Source of the DNA: Janthinobacterium sp. J1-1 | GTDB taxonomy: Bacteria; Pseudomonadota; Gammaproteobacteria; Burkholderiales; Burkholderiaceae_D | Length of the DNA stretch: 64,000 nt | NCBI RefSeq assembly: GCF_030944405.1 | Contig: NZ_CP132339.1 | Span: forward strand, 2,170,001 to 2,234,000 | Direction: 5' to 3' | In this document: positions 34,630-42,926 of the stretch, piece after piece | How positions within the stretch are numbered: position 1 is the stretch's first letter | How the letters are laid out: every line of letters starts with the position of its first letter | Notes under the pieces: generated by a model | The model's database searches: none | Told to the model about the DNA's origin: nothing | The model's input: the letters and a program-made list of their open reading frames with translations, nothing else | Position numbers and translations under genes: made by a program

Positions 34630-35211
34630 ATGGCAGCAAACCTACCAGACACCCCCCTCGACGCCAAGCGTATCGCGGTATTGATGACGGACGGCTTTGA
34701 ACAGGTCGAATTCACGGGACCGCGCGATTTCCTGCAGGAGCATGGCGCGGTGATCACCATCGTCTCGCCCAAGGCCAAGGGCAAGCAGGTGGTCGGCATG
34801 CATCACAAGGATGTGGGCGATTCGTTTGATATCGACCTGACCGTGGCCGAAGCGCAGGCGCGAGATTATGATGCGCTGCTGCTGCCGGGCGGCGTGGCCA
34901 ATCCCGATGAACTGCGCATCGACCCGGTGTCGGTGGCGTTCGTCAAGGAATTTGCCGATGCGGGCAAACCGATTGCGGCGATCTGCCACGGTCCCTGGAC
35001 CCTGATCGACGCCGAAGCTGTCAAGGGCAAGCAGATGACCAGCTGGCCAAGTCTGCAGGCCGACTTGCGCAACGCCGGCGCCGTGTGGCGCGACGAGAAA
35101 GTCGTGGTTGATGGTAATCTGGTCACCAGCCGCAAGCCGGACGATATCCCGGCTTTCAATGAGGCCTTCCTGACCGTGCTGACGCAAGCCAGGGCGGCCA
35201 GGGCGTCATGA
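34630..35211 (+). CDS. DJ-1/PfpI-family protein
   Basis: The 193-residue protein has the type 1 glutamine amidotransferase-like fold of the PfpI/YhbO group: RIAVLMTDGFEQVEFTGPRDFL (with the conserved Glu), DALLLPGGVANPDELR, and the nucleophile elbow PIAAICHGPWTLIDA (Cys). Members act as protein or nucleic acid deglycases, or stress-induced peptidases. AAAGGAG precedes the ATG; the frame also extends upstream. It is followed by an orphan FecR-like gene. Confidence 0.88.
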   Translation: MAANLPDTPLDAKRIAVLMTDGFEQVEFTGPRDFLQEHGAVITIVSPKAKGKQVVGMHHKDVGDSFDIDLTVAEAQARDYDALLLPGGVANPDELRIDPVSVAFVKEFADAGKPIAAICHGPWTLIDAEAVKGKQMTSWPSLQADLRNAGAVWRDEKVVVDGNLVTSRKPDDIPAFNEAFLTVLTQARAARAS

Positions 35212-35248
35212 ACAACTAGTCTCCGACTTTATCCAGGCAAGCGATTCC

Positions 35249-35827
35249 ATGAGCATCTCTCCCGACATTGAGCGCCCGCGCATCGCGGCATCCCGCAGAC
35301 TGTGGCCGGTGCTTGCCATTGCGGCGGGCGCCGTGCTGGCGTGCGCCATGGGTGCGCGGGCCTGGAGCCATTGGCTGGCGCAGCCGCTGATGGTAAAAAC
35401 CTGCAGCACCGCGCGCGGTGAGCAGTCCGAGGTGCAGCTGGACGATGGCAGCCGGCTGTGGCTCGATGGCGCCACCCGGCTCGAAGTGCGTTACTACCCG
35501 TATCGCCGTGAAGTGACGCTGTTCGATGGGCAAGCCCTGTTTTCCGTCGAGGACGATGCCACTCGTCCTTTCCAGGTAAGGGCCGGGCCACTGCGCGCCA
35601 CTGTGACTGGCGCGCGCTTTGCCGTGCGCCATGCGCCGGATGCCGCGCACCATGAACAGGTGCGCGTCGCCGTCGAGCTGGGCAGGGTGCGGGTGGACAA
35701 TGTGACGGCCAAGTCCGCGGACCATGCCGTGCAGCTGACGGCCGGCCAGCAGGTGTGGGGCACGGCGCACGGCGTGTCGTCCGTATCGCTGCTCGCTGGC
35801 GCCGACGTGGCGCCGTGGCGCTGGTGA
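35249..35827 (+). CDS. Orphan FecR-like protein, truncated at both ends
   Basis: The 192-residue protein has one membrane segment (RLWPVLAIAAGAVLACAMGA) and a FecR beta domain: STARGEQSEVQLDDGSRLWLDGATRLEV, REVTLFDGQALFSVEDDATRPFQVRAGPLRATVTGARFAVRH, VELGRVRVDN. Full anti-sigma FecR proteins are about 320 residues, with an N-terminal sigma-binding region and a C-terminal secretin/TonB short-like domain; both are missing. No sigma factor or receptor is adjacent. It may be a decayed remnant or a stand-alone sensor. Confidence 0.7.
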   Translation: MSISPDIERPRIAASRRLWPVLAIAAGAVLACAMGARAWSHWLAQPLMVKTCSTARGEQSEVQLDDGSRLWLDGATRLEVRYYPYRREVTLFDGQALFSVEDDATRPFQVRAGPLRATVTGARFAVRHAPDAAHHEQVRVAVELGRVRVDNVTAKSADHAVQLTAGQQVWGTAHGVSSVSLLAGADVAPWRW

Positions 35828-35863
35828 TGCCCAATTGATTGCGCACCGCCTGGCCATGCGCCA

Positions 35864-36604
35864 TCAGTTCCGAGTCGGCTGCCGTGGCGTCGCCGTGTGG
35901 TGGGCGGGTTCGACCAGCCGGCGCGACCAGTCCTCCAGCGCGCCCGTCTGCACGCGGCGCGCAAACGTGGCGCGCCAGTTGGCCGTCAATGCGTCGATGG
36001 CCGCCGCCTCTTGCCACTCCTGCGCCAGCCCTGGCGCCTGCGGATCGACCGGGAACAGCGCCGCGATCAAGCGCCGCAGCGGCCAGCCGGGGCAGGGCCG
36101 TTCCAGCAGGTCGAAGCGGTCGCCGGGCGCCAGCCAGCCTTCCTGCAGCACGCGGTAATACCAGCCGGTGGCGCCAGACATTTGCATCGCCAGCGCGGCG
36201 CCGTCCGTGCGCAGCAAGCGGTTCAGCTTCCAGCAGGGCTGGCGGCCTTGCGACACCTGCACGATGGCCGTGCCCGCGCGGTATATGTCACCGATATGCA
36301 CGTTCGCTTCCGTCATGCCATGCGTCGATACGTTCTCGCCAAAGGCGCCCGCCACCAGCGCCACCGGACTGTCGTGGTGACACGCCTGCCACCACGCGTA
36401 GTGCTCGACGGCGTAGTGATGCACGGCTTTTTCAGGGCCGCCGTGATACACCGCATCGCCCTGTTCATCGCCGGCCAGGCCATTCCTCGACAGCCACAAG
36501 GGGCTACTCTGCGCCGTCTTGACGATACCGCTGGCGACAGGCGGATAACCGTCGCGCGCCAGTGGCGCCGCGCGGCCGGTAAACAGCGTGTCGATCACGC
36601 TCAC
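35864..36604 (-). CDS. MOSC-domain protein (YiiM-like)
   Basis: The product is 246 residues from a GTG at 36604 that overlaps the stop of the upstream amidotransferase (GTGA). The MOSC core is clear: LWLSRNGLAGDEQGDAVYHGGPEKAVHHYAVEHYAWW, GAFGENVSTHGMTEANVHIGDIYRAGTAIVQVSQGRQPCWKLNRLL, with the conserved Cys in QPCWK. MOSC proteins bind molybdenum cofactor; YiiM-type proteins detoxify N-hydroxylated compounds. A GC-shadow frame runs far upstream but is not coding. It is last of a four-gene coupled group. Confidence 0.85.
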   Translation of the reverse strand: MSVIDTLFTGRAAPLARDGYPPVASGIVKTAQSSPLWLSRNGLAGDEQGDAVYHGGPEKAVHHYAVEHYAWWQACHHDSPVALVAGAFGENVSTHGMTEANVHIGDIYRAGTAIVQVSQGRQPCWKLNRLLRTDGAALAMQMSGATGWYYRVLQEGWLAPGDRFDLLERPCPGWPLRRLIAALFPVDPQAPGLAQEWQEAAAIDALTANWRATFARRVQTGALEDWSRRLVEPAHHTATPRQPTRN

Positions 36605-37290
36605 GGCGCCAGCTCGCGTAGCCAGTCTTGCAGCACGGCTTGGCCCGCTTGCACCAGGCGTGGGCCATGCTGGCGCGTGTCGGCGCGCAGCTGCGCCAGG
36701 TCGGTGCCGGCCTGCCGCAGTTCCACCGCGTGACCCGTCAGCCACTCTTCCAGCATGGCCGGATCGAATTCCACGTGACACTGCAGGCCCAGCGCATGGG
36801 TACCGATGCGAAACGCCTGGCAGGGCGTGGGCCCGGTATGCGCCTCGGCCAGCAGGGCGGCGCCGGGCACGATATTGTCGCCATGCCAGTGCAGCACCGG
36901 CACGCCGCGCAGGTGTTCCAAAGAACCGGCGCCGGGCGCGATGGCCAATGGCGACCAGCCGATTTCCATGGCGCCGCTGGCAAGCACCTGGCCGCCCAGC
37001 GCGACGGCCATCAGTTGCGCGCCCAGGCAGATGCCCAGGGTGGGCTGACGGTGTGCCAGGCGCAGGGCGATGCCGTCGATTTCGGCGGCCAGCCACGGAT
37101 AGCTGGCCACGTCAGCCACGCCGATCGGGCCGCCAAGGATCACGATCAGGTCCGTGTCGCGCCACTCCTCGATGGTCAAGGGCGCGGCGCCCGCATGGCG
37201 GTAGCCGATATCGTAGCCGGCCGTCGCCAGGGGCTGGGCAAAGGCGCCCAGGTCTTCGAAGCGCACGTGGTACAGGGCGATGCATTTCAT
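36601..37290 (-). CDS. Class I glutamine amidotransferase-like protein
   Basis: The 229-residue protein has the triad-type motifs of class I GATases: LIVILGGPIGVAD, the nucleophile LGICLGAQLMAVALGG (Cys) and LQCHVEFDPAMLEEW (His, Glu). It is a stand-alone domain, like the gamma-glutamyl hydrolase or GuaA-like proteins often annotated as putative GMP synthase. AAAGGAATCGGC precedes the ATG at 37290, which overlaps the redoxin stop. The glutamine donor role and partner are unknown. Confidence 0.85.
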   Translation of the reverse strand: MKCIALYHVRFEDLGAFAQPLATAGYDIGYRHAGAAPLTIEEWRDTDLIVILGGPIGVADVASYPWLAAEIDGIALRLAHRQPTLGICLGAQLMAVALGGQVLASGAMEIGWSPLAIAPGAGSLEHLRGVPVLHWHGDNIVPGAALLAEAHTGPTPCQAFRIGTHALGLQCHVEFDPAMLEEWLTGHAVELRQAGTDLAQLRADTRQHGPRLVQAGQAVLQDWLRELAP

Positions 37291-37835
37291 GCCGATTCCT
37301 TTGTAATGAGGCAAGCGCCATCGTCGCAGTTTGACGCAGTTGAAATTGCCGGCGTTTCGGCCACCAGCCGGGCCACCAAGGCGCCGGCCTGCATGTCGTC
37401 GACCATGCCGAACAGGCTGTGGCGCAGCACGCCGTGACGGTCGAACAGCAGCAAGGTGGGCGTGCCGCGCAGCCGGTAGTTTGCCATGGTCAGTGGCACA
37501 GGTCCCGTTGGCGATGGCTGATCGATGGCGACCGGAAAATCGATCCGGTATTCATGCAGGAAGACCTGCAGCGCCGCCGACGTCATCACCGCATGGTGCT
37601 CGAATACCGAGTGCAGGCCCAGCACTTCCACCTCGTCGCGGGCAAACGCCTGGCGCAAGCGCTTCGCTTGCGGCAAGCCGTGCGACACGCAGCCGGGGCA
37701 CAGCATCTGGAAGGCGTACACCGCCACCACCTTGCCGCGCAGGGCGGCAAGGCTGACGGGACCCTTGGCGTTGAGCCAGGCCGCGACCTCGAATTCGGGC
37801 GCGGCGCTGATGCTGCTCAAGGTCCCGGCGCTCAT
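37287..37835 (-). CDS. Redoxin (AhpC/TSA or TlpA-like) protein
   Basis: The 182-residue thioredoxin-fold protein has LRGKVVAVYAFQMLCPGCVSHGLPQAKRLRQAF, with a CPGC active site of the thioredoxin type, and the cis-Pro segment RGTPTLLLFDRHG. There is no signal peptide, so it is cytoplasmic. A further Cys pair (SNCDDGACLI) lies near the C-terminus. It overlaps both neighbours by four bases (ATGA), so it is tightly coupled with the AhpD-like protein and the amidotransferase. Confidence 0.85.
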   Translation of the reverse strand: MSAGTLSSISAAPEFEVAAWLNAKGPVSLAALRGKVVAVYAFQMLCPGCVSHGLPQAKRLRQAFARDEVEVLGLHSVFEHHAVMTSAALQVFLHEYRIDFPVAIDQPSPTGPVPLTMANYRLRGTPTLLLFDRHGVLRHSLFGMVDDMQAGALVARLVAETPAISTASNCDDGACLITKESA

Positions 37836-38374
37836 TTGGCGCGCAGCTTGATGTGCGGGAAATCGAGCGGCACGTCGAACGCCACATTCACATAATTGGT
37901 GAACAGATTCAGCGCCACATGGGCCATGATTTCCATGATCCCGGCGTCGTCAAAGCCGGCCGCGCGCAGGGCGTCGACATCGGCCGCCGTGATCTTGGCG
38001 CGCTGGCGCACCACCGTGACGGCAAAGTGCAATGCGGCGGCGGTTTTCGGGTCGTGCGACTGGCCGGCCTGGGCCGCAGCCATCTCTTCGCTGGAGGCGC
38101 CCGCCTTGCGGCCCAGCGCCGTATGGGCAGCCAGGCAGTAGTGGCAGTCGTTCTGGTCGGCGATGGCCACGGCGATCTGTTCTCCCAGCTTGGCGCCCAA
38201 GGTGCCGCCGCCCAAGGCGCCAAACGCGCCCCACATGCTGGCCAGCGCCGCCGGGGAATTGGCGACGGCGCGGAACATGTTCGGCGTGGCGCCAAAGGCG
38301 GCGTGGATGTGCGCCAGCACGGGTTGCGCCGCGGCGCTGGCGTTCTCAATGGTAACGAGGTCGATACGGGACAT
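37832..38374 (-). CDS. AhpD-like carboxymuconolactone decarboxylase-family protein
   Basis: The 180-residue protein has the AhpD motif DQNDCHYCLAAHTALGRKAG (CxxC...H), the catalytic pair of peroxidase-active members, and helical segments typical of the family (PAALASMWGAFGALGG; HVALNLFTNYVNVAFDVPLDFP). It probably reduces peroxides together with the coupled redoxin (inference). The ATG at 38374 fits AAAGGA spacing better than the one at 38380. A promoter with a palindromic operator lies directly upstream. Confidence 0.88.
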   Translation of the reverse strand: MSRIDLVTIENASAAAQPVLAHIHAAFGATPNMFRAVANSPAALASMWGAFGALGGGTLGAKLGEQIAVAIADQNDCHYCLAAHTALGRKAGASSEEMAAAQAGQSHDPKTAAALHFAVTVVRQRAKITAADVDALRAAGFDDAGIMEIMAHVALNLFTNYVNVAFDVPLDFPHIKLRAK

Positions 38375-38434
38375 GGTCATTCCTTTCAATGGGCCGTGAG
38401 AAACATGAAAAGGCTGGCCGCCCTTCCTTTTCAA

Positions 38435-38445
38435 TAGGAGTCCTA
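38435..38445. promoter_or_regulatory. Palindromic operator, probably for the MarR regulator
   Basis: TAGGA-G-TCCTA is a perfect odd palindrome immediately downstream of the -10 of the minus-strand promoter. The half GAGTCCTA recurs upstream of the MarR gene (39154-39161), suggesting the same regulator controls both. Confidence 0.6.
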
Positions 38446-38473
38446 AATATAATGCTCAAAAAAAATCAGGCAA
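38446..38473 (-). promoter_or_regulatory. Promoter of the AhpD/redoxin/GATase/MOSC operon
   Basis: On the minus strand TTGCCT (38468-38473), 16 bases, then TATATT (38446-38451). The -35 overlaps the end of the MarR gene; the operator follows the -10 directly, where a bound repressor would block initiation. Confidence 0.5.
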
Positions 38474-39119
38474 AAATTTCCCAGTTGCGCCGCTCGGTGG
38501 CCGCATCGGTTGGCTGGTGCTCGGCGCAATCGATGCGCAGGAACGTGATCGGCAGCGGCGCCTTGACCAGCGCGCAATGGTGCGGCGTGGGCTGGCCGGG
38601 AAACTTGTTCGCTTCAAAATAACGGCATGACAGGCAGGCGCGCAGGGCGGGAAAACGTTCGCTCTGTTGCAGCTGCGCGATCAGCTTGAACAGGCCCACC
38701 AGCAACTGGCCCTGCACCTGCGCTTCCAGCGCGGCGGCGGCGTCGTCGGCAAAGCCCAGCGCCGAACCCATGCGCGTCACCAGTTCCTTACCTTGATCTG
38801 TCAGCCACAAGGCGCTGGCGCGGCCGTCGTCCGGAGCACGCGCCTTGCGCACCAGGCCTTTACTCACCAGCGCGGTGACCGAATCGCTGGCGCTGGCCGC
38901 CGACACGGACAGCTGCGCCGCCAGCCACGACAGGCGCACGCCTTCGGTGCGGTCGCTGAGCAACTGCAATATCTCGGCCTGGGTGGGATTGAGATGCTCG
39001 GCCGTGGCAAACTCCCACATGCCGGCCCGCAACACGCTCGAGACGCGGCTGATCGCGGCGATAATGCGGGCCGAGATGTCCGGAGTGCTGTCCCAAGGGG
39101 TTTCAGGTGTGATGTCCAT
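38466..39119 (-). CDS. MarR-family regulator with Cys-rich C-terminal extension
   Basis: The 217-residue protein has a MarR winged helix: LNPTQAEILQLLSDRTEGVRLSWLAAQLSVSAASASDSVTALVSKGLVRKARAPDDGRASALWLTDQG. After residue 150 comes an extension not found in basic MarR proteins, with Cys162, Cys165, Cys182 and Cys198 (CLSC...HHC...DC) plus His180, 181 and 201, a likely metal or Fe-S site or redox switch. The ATG at 39119 is used; a TTG at 39140 is also in frame. It lies upstream of the peroxide-type operon with shared palindromic sites. Confidence 0.88.
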   Translation of the reverse strand: MDITPETPWDSTPDISARIIAAISRVSSVLRAGMWEFATAEHLNPTQAEILQLLSDRTEGVRLSWLAAQLSVSAASASDSVTALVSKGLVRKARAPDDGRASALWLTDQGKELVTRMGSALGFADDAAAALEAQVQGQLLVGLFKLIAQLQQSERFPALRACLSCRYFEANKFPGQPTPHHCALVKAPLPITFLRIDCAEHQPTDAATERRNWEIFA

Positions 39120-39150
39120 GGAGGAATCATAGCACGGCAAAATAATAAGT

Positions 39151-39161
39151 AAAGAGTCCTA
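39151..39161. promoter_or_regulatory. Second, imperfect copy of the MarR-type operator
   Basis: AAAGAGTCCTA matches the palindrome TAGGAGTCCTA in its right half (GAGTCCTA identical) 32 bases upstream of the MarR ATG. It could mediate autoregulation. Confidence 0.45.
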
Positions 39162-39240
39162 ACTAAATTTGTGGTGAATCCACACAGCGCCTGCGCGCTA
39201 GAATATTGCCTTGTCCTTTACCCTGAACGGAGCCACGCCC

Positions 39241-39681
39241 ATGCCCCACAACCTCCACCAGTACCTGACTTCGCTGCCTGACGACGATGGCGATACGCCG
39301 CCCGTGGTCGATCTCGATCTCTACTTTGCCGGCAATGCCGATGAAGAGTCGATCGCGCCGAACCAGTGGGGCTATGGCCGCCCGCCGATCGCGCAGCTGT
39401 ATGCGATGTTCCGCGAGATCGCGGCCAGGCCGGAGGTGGAAAAAGTGCTGGTCGGCCTGCACCAGGACTGGTGCGATTATGACGAGGCGGACGTGGCCGC
39501 GAAACGCTTTCCGCCGGCGGAAAACGTGCACATTTTTACGTCCGCCAGCCAGGAAGAAGTCGAGCGCTGGATCGCCGGCATGGAAGCCGACGGCGTGATT
39601 CCCGGCTGGCCATATGGCAAGCCGGGCAATGCTGCCGAGCCGTCAACGGGCTACAGCGTGTTGTCGGTCTGCTGGGACTGA
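39241..39681 (+). CDS. Conserved hypothetical protein, 146 residues
   Basis: The ATG at 39241 gives MPHNLHQYLTSLPDDDGDTP. The protein is acidic, soluble and without signal peptide or membrane segment. Features include VVDLDLYFAGNADEESIAPNQW, a helical AMFREIAARPEVEKVLVGLHQDW, and VHIFTSASQEEVERWIAGMEADGVIPGWPYG. I recognise no family with certainty. It is convergent with the porin gene, six bases away, and is divergent from the MarR gene. Confidence 0.65.
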   Translation: MPHNLHQYLTSLPDDDGDTPPVVDLDLYFAGNADEESIAPNQWGYGRPPIAQLYAMFREIAARPEVEKVLVGLHQDWCDYDEADVAAKRFPPAENVHIFTSASQEEVERWIAGMEADGVIPGWPYGKPGNAAEPSTGYSVLSVCWD

Positions 39682-39687
39682 CCCGGC

Positions 39688-40773
39688 TCAGAAATTGTGC
39701 CGCATGCCCAGCACCACCCCCGACAGGGTGGCCCCCGGCGTATCTGCTGCGCTGCCCAAACTGTTGATGGCAAAGTCGGCCACGCCGTTGCGGCCGTTGT
39801 CGAGCCGCGTGTAGTAGGCGAACAGGCTGCTGCGTTTCGACAGCAGGTAGTCGTAGCCGACTGTGGCGTGGGTGGCGCCGGTGCCCGGCCCCGCGCGCAC
39901 GGTGCCGATGGTATCGACCGCGCTGCCGCTGGCGCTTTGCGCATGTGCCAGGCCGAAGCGCAGGCCGTGGCGGCCGAACTGGCGCGTGGCCGAGACATAC
40001 ACCGTGCGCCGGCGCAGGTCTCCCGTCGCCGTTTCATAGCGCAGGCTTTCCACCGCTGCCGCCAGCTGCGTGGCGCTGTCGACGCGCCAGGCCAGGGCCA
40101 GCTTGCTGCCACGGTCGCTCAAGCCCCGCCCCTGGTAGTCGTGATGGTCTTCATGCGCCAGGGTGGCATACCACGCGCCGCTGTCGTACAGCAGGGCGGC
40201 GGACATCAATGACGGCCGCGCGCCGCTGGCCGGGCGTTCCTCGCCCATGCCGCGCGCCACCCGCAGCGACCAGCCGGCCCAGGTGGGCGTCCAGTAATGC
40301 ACGCTGTTCTGCTGGCGCCGGTCGAAGGAATACGTGTTGCTGGTATTGCTTTCGGTCGGCGCCGAGCCGTTGCCCATCAGGCTCATGTAGCCGGCCGTGG
40401 TGGGATAGAACGGATCGAGCGCGGAGGTGGCGCTGTTGTAGGGCAGGGTCCAGTTGCCGCCAAACAGCGTGCCCCACGGTCCCTGGATGCCGACGCGGGT
40501 ATCGCGCGCGGCAATGCTGCCCGCGCCGGTGTCGGGCGACAGCGTGCCCTCGACCTGGAACAGCGCCTGCCAGCCGCCGCCCAGGTCTTCCGTGCCGCGA
40601 AAACCGAGCACCGAACGGTTGTTGGACAGCCGCTGTACATTGTCGCCGGTGCCGGACGAGTGCAGCGCTTCGATGCCGACGTTCAGGCGGCCATACAGCT
40701 GAACATTTTGCTGTGCGGCGGCCGGGAAAGCCACCGCCAGCGCGCCGGCGGCGAGCAGATACATGCGCATCAT
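39688..40773 (-). CDS. Outer membrane porin (Gram-negative porin family)
   Basis: The 361-residue protein has a signal peptide (MYLLAAGALAVAFPAAAQQ) and a porin barrel: VQLYGRLNVGIEAL, SNNRSVLGFRGTEDLGGGWQALFQVEG, AARDTRVGIQGPWGTLFGGNW, ending in GVVLGMRHNF with the terminal Phe required for barrel assembly. It is a general diffusion porin of betaproteobacterial type. Its start (ATG 40773, or 40770) lies 10 bases after the amidohydrolase stop, suggesting uptake coupled to that enzyme. Confidence 0.9.
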   Translation of the reverse strand: MMRMYLLAAGALAVAFPAAAQQNVQLYGRLNVGIEALHSSGTGDNVQRLSNNRSVLGFRGTEDLGGGWQALFQVEGTLSPDTGAGSIAARDTRVGIQGPWGTLFGGNWTLPYNSATSALDPFYPTTAGYMSLMGNGSAPTESNTSNTYSFDRRQQNSVHYWTPTWAGWSLRVARGMGEERPASGARPSLMSAALLYDSGAWYATLAHEDHHDYQGRGLSDRGSKLALAWRVDSATQLAAAVESLRYETATGDLRRRTVYVSATRQFGRHGLRFGLAHAQSASGSAVDTIGTVRAGPGTGATHATVGYDYLLSKRSSLFAYYTRLDNGRNGVADFAINSLGSAADTPGATLSGVVLGMRHNF

Positions 40774-40783
40774 GCGGCGGGCC

Positions 40784-42676
40784 TCAGAAGGCAAAGCAGC
40801 TGCAGCCCAGCGCGCCCCAGAAGCCCGAATGGCTGGAGACGGGCACGGAACTCTTGCGCGCCACGTCGTGCGCGTGGGCGTGCACGCCGCAAGCGCCCTG
40901 GCACTGGTGCTGCTGCAGCACGCTGGTCTTTTGCGGCGGTGCGTTGCGGTAGTGGCCGGCCACGTTTTTCACCGGCGACCAGTCCGGCAGTACGGGAATC
41001 GCTGGCGGCGCCAGGGTCGTGAATTCGGACTGGCCGTAGACGATCTTGCCGCCGACGATGGTCAGCACGGATTCGATCGACTTGATCGCTTCTTCGTCGA
41101 TGCTGAAGAAGTCCGCGCTCAGTACCGCCAGGTCGGCCAGCATGCCTTCCTGGATGCGGCCTTTTTTGTCCTTCTCGTTCGAGAACCAGGCGCTGCCGGT
41201 GGTCCACAGTTCCAGCGCCGTGTCGCGCGACAAACGCGACCCCGCGTCGTACAGCCGCAGGCCGCCCACGGTGCGCCCCGACACCAGCCAGTACAGCGCC
41301 GTCCACGGGTTGTAGCTGGCCACGCGGGTGGCGTCGGTACCGGCGCCGACCGGCACGCCCGACTGCAGCATGCGCTGGATCGGCGGCGTCAGCTTGGCCG
41401 CTTCCGCGCCGTAGCGGTCGACGAAATATTCGCCCTGGAAGGCCATGCGGTGCTGGATCGCGATGCCGCCGCCCAGCGCCTTGACGCGGTCGATATTACG
41501 CGGCGTGATGGTTTCGCAGTGGTCGAACATCCAGGTCAGGCCGTCGAATGGAATCTCGCGGTTGACCTTTTCAAACACGGTCAGCATGCGGTCGATCGAC
41601 TCGTCGTAGGTGGCGTGCAGGCGGAACGGCCAGCGTTTGCTGACCAGATGGCGCACGACTTTTTCCAGCTCGTCGTCCATGCCGGGCGCCAGGTCGGGGC
41701 GCGGCTCCAGGAAGTCTTCGAAGTCGGCCGCCGAGAACACCAGCATTTCGCCGGCGCCGTTGTGGCGGTAGTAATCGTCGCCCTGGCCCGGCGTGACCAT
41801 CTCGGTCCACTTCTGAAAATCTTCCAGTTCGCGGCCCTTGTTCTGCGTGAACAGGTTGTAGGCGATGCGGATGGTCAGCTGATTATCCTTGGCCAACTGG
41901 TCGACCACGGCGTAATCTTCAGGGTAGTTCTGGAAGCCGCCGCCGGCGTCGATGGCGCTGGTCAGGCCCAGGCGGTTCAGTTCGCGCATGAACTGGCGCG
42001 TGGAGTTCACCTGCAGTTCGCGCGGCAGGGTCGGGCCCTTGGCCAGCGTGGCGTACAGTATCATCGCGTTCGGGCGGGCGATCAGCATGCCGGTCGGGTT
42101 GCCGGAGGCGTCGCGCACGATTTCGCCGCCCGGCGGGTTCGGCGTGTTCTTGTCGTAGCCGACCACGCGCAAGGCGGCGCGGTTGAGCAGGGCGCGGTCG
42201 TACAGGTGCAAAATGAAGACCGGGGTGTCGGGCGCGGCCGCATTGATTTCTTCCAGCGTCGGCATGCGTTTTTCGGCGAACTGGAATTCGTTCCAGCCGC
42301 CCACCACGCGCACCCATTGCGGGTTCGGCGTGCGCAGCGCCTGCTCCTTCAGCATGCGCAGCGCGTCGGCCAGCGAGGGCACGCCTTCCCAGCGCAGTTC
42401 CAGGTTGTAGTTCAAGCCGCCGCGGATCAGGTGCAGGTGCGAGTCGTTCAGGCCCGGAATCACGGTGCGGCCGTTCAGGTCGATCACGCGGCTGTCGGGC
42501 GTGCGGTGGCGCATGACTTCATCGACGTCGCCGACGGCCAGGAACTTGCCGTCGGCAATCGCCACGGCGCTCGCTTGCGGGCAGCTCTTGTCGACCGTAT
42601 GGAAGCAGCCGTTGAACAGGATCAGCGGGGCTTCTTTCGACGGCGCGCCGGTGGACGGGATAGTTTGTGCGGTCAT
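40784..42676 (-). CDS. YtcJ-like amidohydrolase with Cys/His-rich tail
   Basis: The 630-residue metal-dependent hydrolase has the YtcJ-type features: LNGRTVIPGLNDSHLHLIRGG (HxH metal site), SAIDAGGG, WPFRLHATYDESIDRML, GVPVGAGTDATRVASYNPW (catalytic Asp), and LADLAVLSADFF. Members hydrolyse amide or related bonds of unknown small molecules. The C-terminal 60 residues contain HQCQGACGVHAHAHDVARKS and end GFWGALGCSCFAF, an extra Cys/His tail. The ATG at 42676 is used because the frame upstream is unlikely. The porin is co-transcribed. Confidence 0.88.
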   Translation of the reverse strand: MTAQTIPSTGAPSKEAPLILFNGCFHTVDKSCPQASAVAIADGKFLAVGDVDEVMRHRTPDSRVIDLNGRTVIPGLNDSHLHLIRGGLNYNLELRWEGVPSLADALRMLKEQALRTPNPQWVRVVGGWNEFQFAEKRMPTLEEINAAAPDTPVFILHLYDRALLNRAALRVVGYDKNTPNPPGGEIVRDASGNPTGMLIARPNAMILYATLAKGPTLPRELQVNSTRQFMRELNRLGLTSAIDAGGGFQNYPEDYAVVDQLAKDNQLTIRIAYNLFTQNKGRELEDFQKWTEMVTPGQGDDYYRHNGAGEMLVFSAADFEDFLEPRPDLAPGMDDELEKVVRHLVSKRWPFRLHATYDESIDRMLTVFEKVNREIPFDGLTWMFDHCETITPRNIDRVKALGGGIAIQHRMAFQGEYFVDRYGAEAAKLTPPIQRMLQSGVPVGAGTDATRVASYNPWTALYWLVSGRTVGGLRLYDAGSRLSRDTALELWTTGSAWFSNEKDKKGRIQEGMLADLAVLSADFFSIDEEAIKSIESVLTIVGGKIVYGQSEFTTLAPPAIPVLPDWSPVKNVAGHYRNAPPQKTSVLQQHQCQGACGVHAHAHDVARKSSVPVSSHSGFWGALGCSCFAF

Positions 42677-42926
42677 GGTGCAGCTCCATGGTAGGTAAAG
42701 AGGGGCGGATCCGCGCGCAATACAGGCGCGGCAGGCGATAATCTCGTTACCCAGTGTAGTAGCGCAGCGCGGCTTTTGCACGGGCCAAAAGATCAGTAAG
42801 GCGGCAGGAACTGGACTAATGGGTGGTGTGCCGGCGCGCCGCCTGTTTTACCATGCAGGCATGCCGCAGCGGCCTTGCCGGCCGCCGCGTTTTTCACAGT
42901 ATGTCAGAATGCAGGGAGTTATCACC

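Noticed and set aside
40763..42694. 643-residue plus-strand open frame opposite the amidohydrolase
   Set aside because: Shadow of a certain gene; its sequence is Arg/His/Gln-rich with no domain.
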